Shown: in pieces, positions 10,264 to 19,502 of the stretch
How positions within the stretch are numbered: position 1 is the stretch's first letter
How the letters are laid out: each line of letters begins with the position of its first letter
Assembly (NCBI GenBank): GCA_015501585.1
Contig: JADNRY010000778.1
Location: 1-26,982, forward strand
From: Rhodocollybia butyracea
Lineage: Eukaryota > Basidiomycota > Agaricomycetes > Agaricales > Omphalotaceae
DNA length: 26,982 bases
Direction of reading: 5' to 3'
Position numbers and translations under genes: made by a program
The notes under the pieces: model-generated
What the model was told of the DNA's origin: nothing
What the model saw: the letters and a program-made list of their open reading frames with translations, nothing else
Databases searched by the model: none

Positions 10264-11090
10264 CGGAACGACGAAAGGCCGCAGTCGCCATCCCAAGCTC
10301 GGACGTTCAAGCATCCGTCTTTCTTCGAAACTTTTACTTACTCACCGCCACCAATCCTGGGAGTACATAGGGTTCGACACCTGCCACCAGCTCATATTCC
10401 TCGTTCCCAAACCCACCATAGAACTACGCCACCGCCTTTCCCTCTCTTTAATCGCCAGACTTCAGCTTCGCCAAATCTACAAGTTCTCACCAATTCTAAT
10501 CATCTTCCATTCCGTCCCATTTTATCTCTCGCCCCTCGTCCAATCTCAGAAACCTTGGACAAGGTCCTTGCCCATCTTGCTAGAGCCATGAACACCGGTT
10601 CAGTCGATAGTGAACCAGACGACGATGAAGACGATGAAGACGAAGATTACACCGCCATGTCCGACGATGATATCTATATGACTGCCCCGTCGAATGCCAT
10701 GAACATGACGCGATTGCAACACCATTTTCTCGAGATCGTCGCCAGGGAGTATCGTCCAGGCCTCATTCGTTTTGGTGGTGATGATTTCTGCATCAGCGTC
10801 TCTCTTTCGGTTGTCAAGCTTGCCGAGTCCATCCCAGCGCGAGCGCTAATGGCCTGGGATCGTCGCCTTCTTTCGAAATGTCAGAACCTAGCTCTTTTGA
10901 TATCTGATCTCCGAGGCGTATATCCCTTCGGACGATACGAAGTTGAAGTTTCACGTTGGCTTAAGCGGCAAGTACAAGCCAGACAAAGAACATGCGAAAG
11001 AGTCATGTAGGAACTTTGGTTTAATCACCAATGACGCAGAGGATGAGCTCAGGCTTGCGCAGGAGAAACAAAATTCTGGCTGTAGATGAG
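10264..11090 (+). pseudogene. UBE2Q-like ubiquitin-conjugating enzyme gene, N-terminal part, frameshifted
   Basis: An open frame runs 10264-11010; its first in-frame ATG is at 10588. The start is proline-rich, then comes an acidic tract (residues after SVDSEPDDDEDDEDEDY) and a block YRPGLIRFGGDDFCISVSL followed by ALMAWDRRLLS. I recall this layout from Agaricomycete proteins that combine this region, a PARP-like domain and a C-terminal E2 domain. The block then continues in another frame near 10940 (LKFHVGLSGKYKPDKEHAKE) to a TGA at about 11090, so a single-base shift breaks the gene. The matching E2 catalytic part lies at 13130-13936 in the same orientation. The intervening 2 kb holds hairpin repeats and a gene on the other strand. 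Confidence 0.6.
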
Positions 11091-11380
11091 CTGCAGTTTT
11101 CCAGTTGTTATACTCGTTACCATCTGTGTTATCTCTGGGTATCTTGTTCCATCATCGTCAAACGGGGGCCTATAATCCTAATGTGAAATGGACGAAACAG
11201 TATACGCTTGACGTAAGAAAGAGGGTCGGGTGAGAGTAATTAGTGTAAGTGTAAATACAAAAGTAAGCACATCTTTGCTGGAATCTGTGGCTTCAATAAG
11301 CCAGGGTGCCAGCTAGGAAGACCGCAGCATATATTGGCTAGCAGCATTGCAATTTCACCTTGGAAGCCGACAGCATCCAA

Positions 11381-11590
11381 GCCGAAACAGCAAACCTCTG
11401 CCGTCGAGATTTTGAAGCAGAGGTTTGCTGCTGCATCAAAGCTGAAACAGCAAGCCTCTGCTGTCGAAATTTCGGAGCAGAGATTTGCTGCCGATTAGGA
11501 AATCGGATGCAGAAGCCGAGCCTAACAGCAAGTCTCTGCAGTCGAAATTTTGAAGCAGAGGCTTGCTGCCGGTTAAGAATTCGGATACAG
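11381..11590. repeat. Tandem array of three hairpin-forming palindromes
   Basis: Three units of about 60-75 bp each contain an inverted repeat. Unit 1 has perfect 14-bp arms (11388-11401 and 11417-11430, CAGCAAACCTCTGC and its complement) around a 15-nt loop. Unit 2 has 15-bp arms (11448-11462, 11476-11490; 13 of 15 pair). Unit 3 has 14-bp arms (11526-11539, 11555-11568; 13 of 14 pair). The loops share TCGARATTT. Remnants of further units flank the array (AGCCGACAGCATCC near 11366 and AAGCCGAACAGCAGAG near 11616). The array lies just beyond the 3' end of the T5orf172 gene. Its function is unknown. Confidence 0.85.
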
Positions 11591-11752
11591 CATATACTTG
11601 CCGTTCCATCTTCCAAGCCGAACAGCAGAGAGTTGCTGGATATTCAAGAGAAAGTCTATATATAACAAACGCGCGTTTACGTACATGTCAAAGCGATACA
11701 TATTGTCCAAGAGATACACACTAATCAAATACTAATTCAAACATGATACAAA

Positions 11753-12255
11753 CTAAGAGAGACGCATAAGTGCTGATCGAAGGCGTTGGACGTCGTTGGG
11801 CCTCAATGTAAACAACTCCGCGTGTCTTCTTCGGCCTGACGAATAGTGAGCCGAAGAAAATAAGCCAAACTGGAGAGAAACACACAAAATGGGCACGGCG
11901 TGCGGGGACGATCAACGCAATACCTCTCCGTTCGCAGATGAAGCAGCGCCTCTGGTTCGAAATGGATTTGTCGCCGCGAAAAGGAATGAAAGACGACAAG
12001 CGTACCTTGGCGTCGACGGAAATTCACCTGTACCCAGTCCAGTAGCACCCGCGCGGGGTTGGGGCAGACTCGATCGTGCTCGACAAGTCTGCGGATGAGG
12101 TCTATCGTCATTCCTATTTTCACAATCCACTCTCCATTCTGCGTCATTCCCTCGAACAAAAGATAGACGAGTCCCCAGCCATCTGCAGCAGAGATTGCCC
12201 GGAGGATTCGGTATCGAATAAGGTGGTTTAGAACGTGAGTCGGACGTCGAGCCAT
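11753..12255 (-). CDS. T5orf172-type GIY-YIG domain protein, intact three-exon gene
   Basis: Exons are 12255-12006, 11951-11886 and 11835-11753, separated by introns of 54 bp (12005-11952, donor GTACGC) and 50 bp (11885-11836, donor GTGTGT). Splicing gives one open frame of 132 residues ending at TAG. Features in order are GLVYLL (28-33, the GIY-like strand), KIGMT (46-50) followed by a basic helix RRLVEH (55-60), CPNPAR (64-69), W74, a putative catalytic Glu in EALLHL (E84), and DRPRTPCPFC (97-106) with H110 and E112. This matches the T5orf172/Mug113 branch of the GIY-YIG nuclease superfamily. Whether it still cuts DNA is unknown. It sits inside, and antisense to, the decayed E2 gene, and a broken paralogue lies at 753. 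Retained intron 1 is also in frame, so an unspliced form with 18 extra residues is possible. Confidence 0.75.
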
Positions 12256-12315
12256 AAATCGTAGGGGATATCCGAATCGGTTGTAAAACGAGAGAGGTTG
12301 GGAGGCGATTAGAAT

Positions 12316-12506
12316 TGGATCGGAGAAGAGGTCGAGTTTACTGGCTTGATACGGGAAAGGGTAGGAGAGGAATCGGCTTGGAAAGCGTTTGGATGAGGAG
12401 AGGAATCGGCCTGGAACGTGAAGGAGAGAGGTCGAGTTTAGGAGAGGATAACGAGGGTGGGAGAGGATTAGGATTGGGTCCTGTTTGGATCGGAGAAGAG
12501 GTCGAG
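12316..12506. repeat. Purine-rich repeats upstream of the T5orf172 gene
   Basis: On the plus strand the word TGGATCGGAGAAGAGGTCGA followed by G occurs exactly at 12316-12336 and 12486-12506. AGGAGAGGAATCGGC plus YTGGA occurs at 12363-12382 and 12396-12415, and a related GAGAGGTCGAGTTTA lies near 12427. On the coding strand of the T5orf172 gene this is a pyrimidine-rich 5' region with ACTCGA words, like the region before the pseudogene copy at 753. It probably covers the promoter and 5' untranslated region. Confidence 0.7.
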
Positions 12507-12519
12507 ACTATTAGGTTGA

Positions 12520-13129
12520 AAAAGATGGTAATGAATACGAGAGGGGGTAAGGGCGAAGTGGATTTTTATAAGTCCAACGAGTTCGAGTAAATGTTCAATG
12601 AGGCCGGGCCTGCGAGAAGATATTTCGTTTTGAAAGTGTAGTCGCGGTGTGGCTAGAATGCGGGAAAGATAGCTTCTGAGAAAAATCATATAGCGGCGAG
12701 GCAATGCTGCGAGGTTCCATTCTTGAGAAAAAAAAAGGTTTGTCTGTCGTCAACTTTCGGTTTATTTTCCTATAAAAGAATCATGTATCTATTCTAAAGA
12801 CAAAGATCTAAGTAGTTCGGCGTTATGCTCATAAAGGAAGGTGAGGCGAACGCGTCGACGACTTCAAGACCGTGTTCAGATCGGGCTTCAGTTGTCTTCC
12901 TTGTGGTGGGGACATTCTGGTGATACAATGCCGCCTCACAGTCCACCCGCGGACATTTACAATTTGAATTTTAAATCCAGCCTTGGGTCTTGGTGGCTGA
13001 CAGCAAACCTAAGCTGTCCGGATACAACACCCCGCCAGCAGTGGAATATTGACGCACCTGAATACTCAAGGACATATCCGAAAATCGCAAGTAAGCACTG
13101 GAAAGAGAGCCAGTAAACCTTGATGCTGG
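12520..13129 (+). other. Spacer within the E2 locus, no domain recognised
   Basis: This interval should hold the PARP-like domain if the E2 gene had the usual layout, but I find none of the expected motifs (HGS, GxAYGxGVYF). A 91-codon frame at 12841-13116 is open but unrecognised. An A-run of nine lies at 12729-12737. Part of this interval may be displaced or highly decayed E2-gene sequence. Confidence 0.3.
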
Positions 13130-13936
13130 TACATCGAAAAAAGCATCACTGCAGACCAAGTCACAACTCCCGACGCCTTTGATCCTGCCCATCCTCTTAC
13201 TCTGGGATCAAGTGCGATCCAGATACCTGAACCGACTTTTCAACTAGAGTGTCTCCTCTGTGCGCGACGGGATGAACTATCCACTGGTGACGAAAACCCG
13301 GACAAGAAGAGTTTATGGGTGACAATTTATTCCAATGGATTGTCGATGTGCATTTGTGTTTCTCTACGCCTTAGGAAGCTGAATTCTCTCATTTTTGAGA
13401 TGCGCTTTCCCCCGGACTATCCTCTGAGCCCACCGTTCTTCCGTATCATCACTCCGAGATTCTCACCTTTCATTCATGGCGGAGGTGTGTTTATGTCTTT
13501 TAATGTTTTTGGAAAGCACTTGTTGATCATCTTTTCTTCACTAGAGGTCTGTCAAGGTCTTTCTCGATACTTTCAGGCTCATTAATTTCGTTTTCAGGTG
13601 GATCGATCTGCATGGACCTACTCACTTCCTGCCTGTCGTATAAGTATCTGCTCATTGCCTTCTAGCATTGCTTCTGTTTTGCTGCAGATCAAACTCGCAA
13701 TATCGAACCTAGATCCGAGGCCAGCTCGACTAGCGGCGAACTGGAACCAGCCGTACGGTGTCCTTGAGGCCTTGCAGGGATACAAGAGGGCTGCAGCCAC
13801 TCATGACTGGACTGTGAGCTTTTCGATTTTTGTACGCATCATCAGTCCTGACTCTGAGATGGTAGTTACCTTTAGGGATAGACAGATTGGTCCGGTAGTA
13901 CACACCTGCACCAAATTCGTGGTAAAAGAAACGTAA
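13130..13936 (+). pseudogene. UBE2Q-like E2 catalytic domain, frameshifted
   Basis: The segment opens with TTPDAFDPAHPLTLG and SAIQIPEPTFQLE, the linker I recall before the E2 domain. A GDNLFQWIVDVH block at about 13315 is out of frame with the following LNSLIFEMRFPPDYPLSPPF (from about 13380). A 113-bp intron (13485-13597, donor GTGTGT, acceptor TTTTCAG) joins HGG in phase to GGSICMDLLTS, which contains the predicted catalytic cysteine (codon 13609-13611). Another frame change follows before IASVLLQIKLAISNLDPRPA and QPYGVLEALQGYKRAA. Three disruptions make an active ubiquitin-conjugating enzyme unlikely, although the catalytic Cys and the LDPRPARL helix are preserved. The N-terminal part of the same gene lies at 10264-11090. 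Confidence 0.75.
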
Positions 13937-15270
13937 CATTTCCGTGCAACGGTGTATATAAGAGAACTAGTATGTGAAATAGAGCAGCAGCAGTAGAATC
14001 TCATATGCGAGTAACTACAGTTCGCGACTTACATGGTGTTGGATCGCCAATTACGGACAAAGGAACATCTGGCTTACGTAAAGGCCTACTATCTTTTGGA
14101 CTTACTTCAAAAGCATTCCTCGAACGGCTCTCAATGTTTTATGGCAAACTATGAGCACTGTAGAGCCACTGCTTTCAGTGCTTCCGGAGACTAGTGTAGT
14201 GGATGGTCAAAAGGTGACGGTCAAATTAACTGTCTCGTTTACCCGCAAAAGATTCTCGTCAAGCAGGCTGGAAAGAAGTCGTGGACCCGACTGCGATTTT
14301 ATACATCCAGAGTGGAGAAATTCGACCAACAGTTTCTCGCGGAGACGGAAGTCGCTCATATCCACCAGCATCCCTAATCATTTCAAATCGGAACGTGTAT
14401 TCGAGAGTGAGAGATAGCCAATACCGCGATCGCGGATGAAGGTCAAAAGAGAAGAAAAGGATACGTTAGGGGCCCGGCGAGTGCTGTTAACGGTGGCTCG
14501 CTGCGGACGAGAAAACGGCGGCTTTGGCCCGAACTCAACTGGGAGAATGCTAAATCCGCATGACAGGGGATACAATTTCCGGAAGGATAGGAACGGCTCT
14601 GTATGCGCACGTGAGAGACTGAGGATGTGAGAACTGAGCGCTGAGCTGGGATATGCTGGATTTCATGTACGTTTCAACTTCAATCATCCCTCACTGCATA
14701 CTCTTTTTCTCGATCCTCAGCGACTTCCTACAACGCTATCACCAATTCTGTCTGATGCCTTCCCTACGTTGCCACCGTGCGTATCCTCATCTCCATCTTC
14801 ACGTCTCATTTGATTCAAAACTCCACCGATCTCTTCCAAAACCCGGCCAAGAAGGGACAGCGGAAGCGCAGAAAGATATGAGCGTGAGATGAAGACGATG
14901 TCTTTTTCCGATGTCTACGGTGTCATCCAGTGAATTGAGAAGGAGTTTCAGGGGAATCAGGAGCCCTAACGCTGCAGACAGTACGAGAGCAGCGCAAGCT
15001 ATGCGTAGCTGTGATGTCAATAATCTGTCTTGTGCCGAGTTCTAGTAACCATTGAATATTGAAATGCTGTTTTATTATAGTTATGAATCAAAACTCGCAG
15101 TCATGCACAGAAATCCGCTAGAGATGTATATATGATCTTCAGCGCTTCTCTCAGTTTCTCCAAGTCCTCTTCTAGGCAGAGCTGCGGCTATATAGTATCC
15201 CGTATGAGTTTGTATGTCGCGTTCAAAGACAGATGAAGTTTAGCGGATACACGTCACATGACCGAACTAC
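13937..15270. other. Unresolved stretch with one protein-like open frame
   Basis: A plus-strand frame, open at 14195-14377, reads protein-like (CLVYPQKILVKQAGKKSW then TRLRFYTSRVEKFDQQFLAE), possibly an exon of a lost gene; I do not recognise the family. Another basic stretch around 14430-14560 contains RTRKRRLW. Nothing else can be supported on either strand. Confidence 0.25.
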
Positions 15271-15325
15271 CCAGTTCTTGGCCAGTTCTTGGCCAGTTCC
15301 TGTCCAATCATTGTCCAGTTATTAC
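15271..15325. repeat. 11-bp tandem repeat, five copies
   Basis: Copies of CCAGTTCTTGG occur at 15271-15281 and 15282-15292 (identical), then diverged versions at 15293-15303, 15304-15314 and 15315-15325. The array directly borders the AT-rich CGAAAT block, so the two may be parts of one element. Confidence 0.8.
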
Positions 15326-15330
15326 CTTGT

Positions 15331-15610
15331 AAAAATTTCGAGCGAAATTTTTAATTAATCACGAGCGAAATAGATAAGCAATTTCATTATCTTTTTCGGA
15401 CGAAATAGATAAGAGATTACCGGCGAAATTCGGATCGAAAAAGGTAATCAATTACAATACATTTTTCAGCCGAAATTATCAAAGATTTACAGGCGAAATT
15501 TTGTTTGTTTTTCAATTCATTTTTCGCACGAAAAAGAAAATGTTTTTCGACCGAAATTTTTACCGAAAAAGGTAAGTAATTACGGCAATAATTTCGGAAA
15601 AAATTTCGCC
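15331..15610. repeat. AT-rich block of repeated CGAAAT/ATTTCG motifs
   Basis: Over about 280 bp, the hexamer CGAAAT occurs at least seven times on the plus strand and ATTTCG at least three times, with several CGAAAAA variants. The block starts with a 22-bp palindrome, AAAAATTTCG-AG-CGAAATTTTT (15331-15352), and ends with inverted copies (near 15591-15610). The intervals are irregular, about 15-40 bp, and AT-rich, with repeated GGTAAT/ATTAC words. The composition differs sharply from the surroundings. No coding frame is supported. It could be a MITE-like element, a replication or protein-binding block, or a decayed satellite; the sequence does not decide. Confidence 0.8.
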
Positions 15611-15691
15611 CGGTATTATTTGACGCTGGCGCAGTGTTGTACATCCTCATCCGCAGGGCCCCCGAAATGCCCGCCTAAGAAAATATGTTGA

Positions 15692-16135
15692 TTAAGTTTT
15701 GAGTTCAGCGCCTTCAAGGAGTTCTTCCCTCTCTTGCCGATTGACATATTTTGTAGCGATAGCGTCGACAATGTTCTCTAATCTGGCCATTTTTGTATTA
15801 GGCATTTGAGCTGGCGGCCCATCCTCGGAAACCTCATTTCGAGGTGGTTCTGCGGGAAACATGAAGTCTGTTAAGATGAGAACACAAAGAATCCAACGTA
15901 CAAGCTGGATATTGAGGCTGCGTGGAAATACTTCTTGTTTTGCCGCGTCAGGAGTGATTCGAACTAAGTAAGCGAGTGGTGGAAGTTCGAACGAAAAGAC
16001 AAAAAAAGCATCCACGAACTTGGGGGCCGTGGGTGTCGAAGATTTCTGCAAAGGGATTATCTTATCTTCTGATAAGAATCGCGTTTCAACTATTGTCGAC
16101 GCAAATTGACGCAAAGTTAACCATCTACTGAACAT
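15692..16135 (-). CDS. Hypothetical minus-strand frame
   Basis: A 147-codon open frame runs from ATG 16135 to 15692. The C-terminal part (MARLENIVDAIATKYVNRQE) looks like a genuine amphipathic helix. The middle contains a plausible intron (donor GTACGT near 15902, acceptor CCGCAG near 15852) whose removal would change frame. A segment of it (15976-16068) is duplicated at 19503-19608, where the minus frame is interrupted, so the coding strand is uncertain. The neighbour on the same strand is the Spt5-CTR-like frame. The family is not recognised. Confidence 0.3.
   Translation of the reverse strand: MFSRWLTLRQFASTIVETRFLSEDKIIPLQKSSTPTAPKFVDAFFVFSFELPPLAYLVRITPDAAKQEVFPRSLNIQLVRWILCVLILTDFMFPAEPPRNEVSEDGPPAQMPNTKMARLENIVDAIATKYVNRQEREELLEGAELKT
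15976..16068. repeat. Dispersed duplicate segment, copy A
   Basis: It shares GTGGAAGTTCRAACGAAAAGAC-like sequence and the 45-bp tract TTGGGGGCCGTGG..TTATCTTATCTT with copy B at 19503-19608, in the same orientation 3.5 kb away. Copy A lacks a short GTGCTGACCGCGGCA stretch found in B. Confidence 0.7.
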
Positions 16136-16371
16136 TACTCAGATCAGACTTGAATACGACAGAAGTACTGTTCAAAACATCCAGACACAGACGCAAACGG
16201 TCCTCAGTAGTTCTCGGAATCGGCAAGCTACAAGGGGAAAAGTAGGGATACAAATACAAGCCCTGCCAGTATTAAAATTATGGATGTAATGCATTAAAGA
16301 GTTAGTTAGAATTTCGGGCTGTCCAGTGCTGTAAGAGTATCTAAGGTCCTTCAGAGCTTCATTCATATACT

Positions 16372-16827
16372 TTAGATGCCACTTTTCTTCTGTTTCTCAA
16401 CTGTATCATAAACCCCACCTCGAATATCAACTCGGATAGCGATACCGAGGAGTTTTGGATTGAGGATCCAATGATTCAAGACCTCTGGTTCACTGGACAT
16501 CAACGGCATATTAGGAGTCACAATATCCTGAGCCACCAGGGAAGGTGGCGATACCAACCCAGTTTCACGGGAGCTTTCAGCAGTACGTGCCCCAGGAGAC
16601 CAGACGCCATCTTCGTTAGGCATAGGTGTGGCAAAGCCTAAGTCATCCGGAAGAGGAGTTTGCGACCCAGGAGACCAGACGCCCGTAAAGATGTGGGTTT
16701 TCTCGAATTCAGTAGGCAAAGGGGTGGAAGAGCCAGGATCTCTAAGCTGACTCCAAGAACCACAATCGCCAACAGTGTTTGAAGGCTTGGTAATCGTCCC
16801 TGGACGATGATAATTCAGGGGAACGTA
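16372..16827 (-). CDS. Protein with Spt5 CTR-like repeats, fragment
   Basis: The minus frame is open from 16827 (after TAA 16830-16828) to the stop at 16372; the first Met is at 16719. It carries three imperfect repeats of a W/D-S-P-G-S-x-T-P type: RDPGSSTPLP, GVWSPGSQTPLP and GVWSPGARTAES. These recall the Spt5 C-terminal repeats (the fission yeast nonapeptide is TPAWNSGSK). After a Ser-rich linker comes LNPKLLGIAIRVDIRGG, similar to the start of a KOW-like segment. In Agaricomycetes I recall expanded Spt5-like families with this arrangement. Here the NGN and upstream KOW domains are missing, and the frame ends shortly after the KOW-like start, so this is a fragment or an incompletely resolved multi-exon gene. 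The upstream exon structure (16966-16742) is unclear. Confidence 0.45.
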   Translation of the reverse strand, partial: YVPLNYHRPGTITKPSNTVGDCGSWSQLRDPGSSTPLPTEFEKTHIFTGVWSPGSQTPLPDDLGFATPMPNEDGVWSPGARTAESSRETGLVSPPSLVAQDIVTPNMPLMSSEPEVLNHWILNPKLLGIAIRVDIRGGVYDTVEKQKKSGI

Positions 16828-16966
16828 TTAGTCTAAGTGTTTCTCGAAGAGTGGAAAGATGTCTGCCAGCTTGAATCCATGTTTGGAACCGGGCCTGGGA
16901 AGGGTCAGACTGACCCAAATTAAAGTGATTAAACTTACGTGGAGAAAGTGATATCATCATAGTCAA

Positions 16967-18872
16967 CTCCGGCGGAAAAACTGCGGTACTGCAAAATGAG
17001 AAGAGGAAAAGGAGGAGAGCCGTCGAGAGCGCGGGAGAGATAATGAACTCACGGAATCGGTATGCTATTACAACTACAAGAGTTCGATCTGCTCACAAAA
17101 ATCGATTTTCAGAATACGAAGAGAAATCCGATATGCGAAATGGAAGCCAGGATTTCGCATACTGGTACCGTCTATTTCGAGTATAGACATCCCAGCTACT
17201 ACACCGAGTAGCAGCTATCCTGTCCTCAGCGTCCACCTCCTTCTCCACTTGCTCTCAAACGCTCCTCCCCGCCCCCGGTTTTCGATCAAGCTCTCCCTCT
17301 AGATACGTTCGATCCGATCTCTCCCGGTCGCTGGAGTGCTGGTATTATACAGGGAACTCCCACCGCCATGGCCTCCTGAATTCCCTGTGACAGGTAAAGC
17401 GTCACAAAAGCCCAGACGCGGAAGTCATAGTAGCACCGGTTCCGCAGACAGTCAACATTGTCTCCAAAGAGGGCTCATTTCTCTGCGTATGCGGCTCTCC
17501 TACCACATGTTCCATATACTGCGCCACACCCCCTCCTGCTCCCATTGCCCGACCAGTGGTAGAGGTTTCTCCTGCAGTTAGCGAAGGCCCAGAAACATTA
17601 TCGTTTTGCCATCAGTGCACTCGACTATGAGGACGCTGAACACGCGAGGAAAGAATTCCGTGCAGCGCTCGCGGTTCGCGGTCGTTGCAAGGGAGGGCTG
17701 TGAGGGCTGCACATGAGGGCCCATAGATGACCGGCTAGCCGACGACGAAGTCGGTGCGATTGGACTAGTAACGGATGATTGACGACGTATTGTCAGTGGA
17801 GGGAGCATCGTTGAAGAAGAGTGACCAGCGAAAAGCAGACTCTAGTGAGAGCTATGTGTAGATATACACAACGCACCTGGGCTCCAGAGCTGACATCGAG
17901 GCTGGATAAGGCAGGCAGGTGCGACTGAGAATTTGACTCCTGTGCTCTCTGTACGTCGCACGGCCATTGCACTCGAATATGGCCGCGAGCGACGAAGTGA
18001 ATTCTGCGCGCCAGTTGGTCTGATTCCGCGAGGACCAACGATGTGTGTGTTAGTTCTTGACGTTGTCGTCTGAGGAATCGGCCCCGCGGTGGGAGTCGTA
18101 CCTCCCTTCCTTCTTCCATTTCTTGCTTTCTTTTTTTCTTCTCCCATTCCTTCCCTCGGTTGGCGGCCCAGGCGGCATTCAATTAAGAACCGAATAAATG
18201 ACTGGGCCGAAATTCTGTCACTAGTTTTCGTTCGTCAGCTGTCCGTGGTGCGGTGCGTCTCCTCGTCACGTTCGCTTTACACCTGCTCCTGGTCCAACAG
18301 ACTCGACAATCCCGAAGAATCGAGGACGGTGTAAGAGCGTTCGAAATCTCAAGAGCTGACTTCTCTTTACATGCCTAGCTTTCGTCAAGACTTGGGGAAT
18401 TTCGTCGCGGGCACAGGGGCTCAGCGCAGGTGATGAATACCGTTGTCTGAAAGGAAGAGTGCCGTTCAAGTGATAGGACGCGGAGACTACGATTCCAGAG
18501 AGCTCAGTATCCACACTCGTATTTGCACCCGAATTCGTGTGATATCCGTAGTGGTATTCGTAACCGCCCTATCGGTCGACGGCGTAACCCTAAAGTGAAG
18601 AGAGGGAGGTAGGATAAATGCCGCACTTCCAGACCCCGATAAACCAGAAAATCCAGACAGAACATAAAAAGGACGCGACTGGGACGAGGGGATACACTTG
18701 TGTCGCGAAGATCCAGCTCCGGAAGCGCCAACTTCCTACCCTCCTCCATATCCAATGGATTCAGTTCAAGCTCGGTAAAATTGGAATCAATGATGATGTT
18801 TGACCAACGTTACGGTTTAGGTTGAGATATGAAAGGTAAGAAGCTCCTCCTGCTGTTGGTTTCGACACAGCA
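16967..18872. other. Unresolved stretch with inverted repeat and weak coding fragments
   Basis: A short inverted repeat (TATGCGAAAT about 17131-17141 and ATTTCGCATA about 17152-17162, 10-nt loop) is followed by a GTCTAT/ATAGAC pair near 17170-17189. A plus frame open at 17391-17630 ends in CHQCTRL just before its stop; CHQC begins some zf-4CXXC_R1 zinc fingers, but the rest is absent. Minus frames at 18182-17793 and 17808-17578 are Arg/Lys- and Ser/Pro-rich and could be exons of one low-complexity protein. None is firm. Confidence 0.3.
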
Positions 18873-19195
18873 CTAATGGGCGTTTCTTCTCCCGCGTTGT
18901 CGACAACGTCTACAGTGGGTCCTGACATGTGCGTAAGTCAATAAGGAGTTCGGTGGTTTCTTCCGAAAGATTATGGAGCAAATGGCCTGTGCAATAAAGT
19001 TGAGCATAAAAGATGAACAAGGGAAAAAGCGAGGGTTTGACATACAGCATCCATCCCTAGCTTTCTGAGATAAAGCAGTGCTTCATTTCTCAGATAATCT
19101 TCATGTCGCTCGTATTTCTTGGCAAGATAACCAGCATGTTCAAAGTGCTTGTCTGCAAATTCGTATTGCGGTGTCCAGGTCGAGAGGTAGTTCAT
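18873..19195 (-). CDS. Small two-exon protein of unknown function
   Basis: Exon 1 is 19195-19046 (ATG start, 50 codons), ending ALLYLRKLGMDA. A 59-bp intron (19045-18987, donor GTATGT, acceptor GCACAG) joins it in phase to exon 2 at 18986-18873. The 87-residue product has an aromatic N-terminus (MNYLSTWTPQYEFADKHFEH), a helical charged middle (KKYERHEDYLRNEALLYLRK) and a basic tail with THCRRCRQRGRRNAH. The CxxC plus Arg cluster could bind nucleic acid, but this is inference. Clean splice sites and an in-phase join are the main evidence. It may be the remaining C-terminal part of a longer gene. Confidence 0.45.
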
Positions 19196-19502
19196 GGCGC
19201 TAGTGATTCTTCTCTCGAAGACTTGTGGGGTCTATTGCTGGGCTGGACCTTAGCCAAGCGAAGGGGAATTCGTTTGTCCTGTTTGGAAAGATCCCAGATC
19301 ATTATCAGAGGGGATTGTACTGCGTTTTCTTCCTAAAATTTCATATGGACAGGTACAACGAGCAAGGAGAAGAATACCTTTTTTCTCCACCATGTGTGTG
19401 AGTCGTCCTCTTCTCATCCTCGTGTCTCATATTCCATTATCTCAATTCATCGTCGCTGTCTTCTTGTGCTTCTAAGTCAATAGTATCACCTTAAAAATGG
19501 CA

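Noticed and set aside
11381..11590. CRISPR-like array
   Set aside because: The units are palindromes with irregular spacing and homologous loops, with no unique spacers, and the host is a eukaryote.
11753..12255. Penelope-like retroelement endonuclease
   Set aside because: The GIY-YIG fold here is of the T5orf172 kind, contains two spliceosomal introns and has no reverse transcriptase nearby on its strand.
12520..13129. PARP catalytic domain between the E2 gene halves
   Set aside because: None of the expected HGS or GxAYGxGVYF motifs was found in the three plus frames.
17391..17630. zf-4CXXC_R1 zinc-finger gene
   Set aside because: Only CHQC followed by two or three residues is seen before a stop; the remaining cysteine pairs are absent in all frames downstream.
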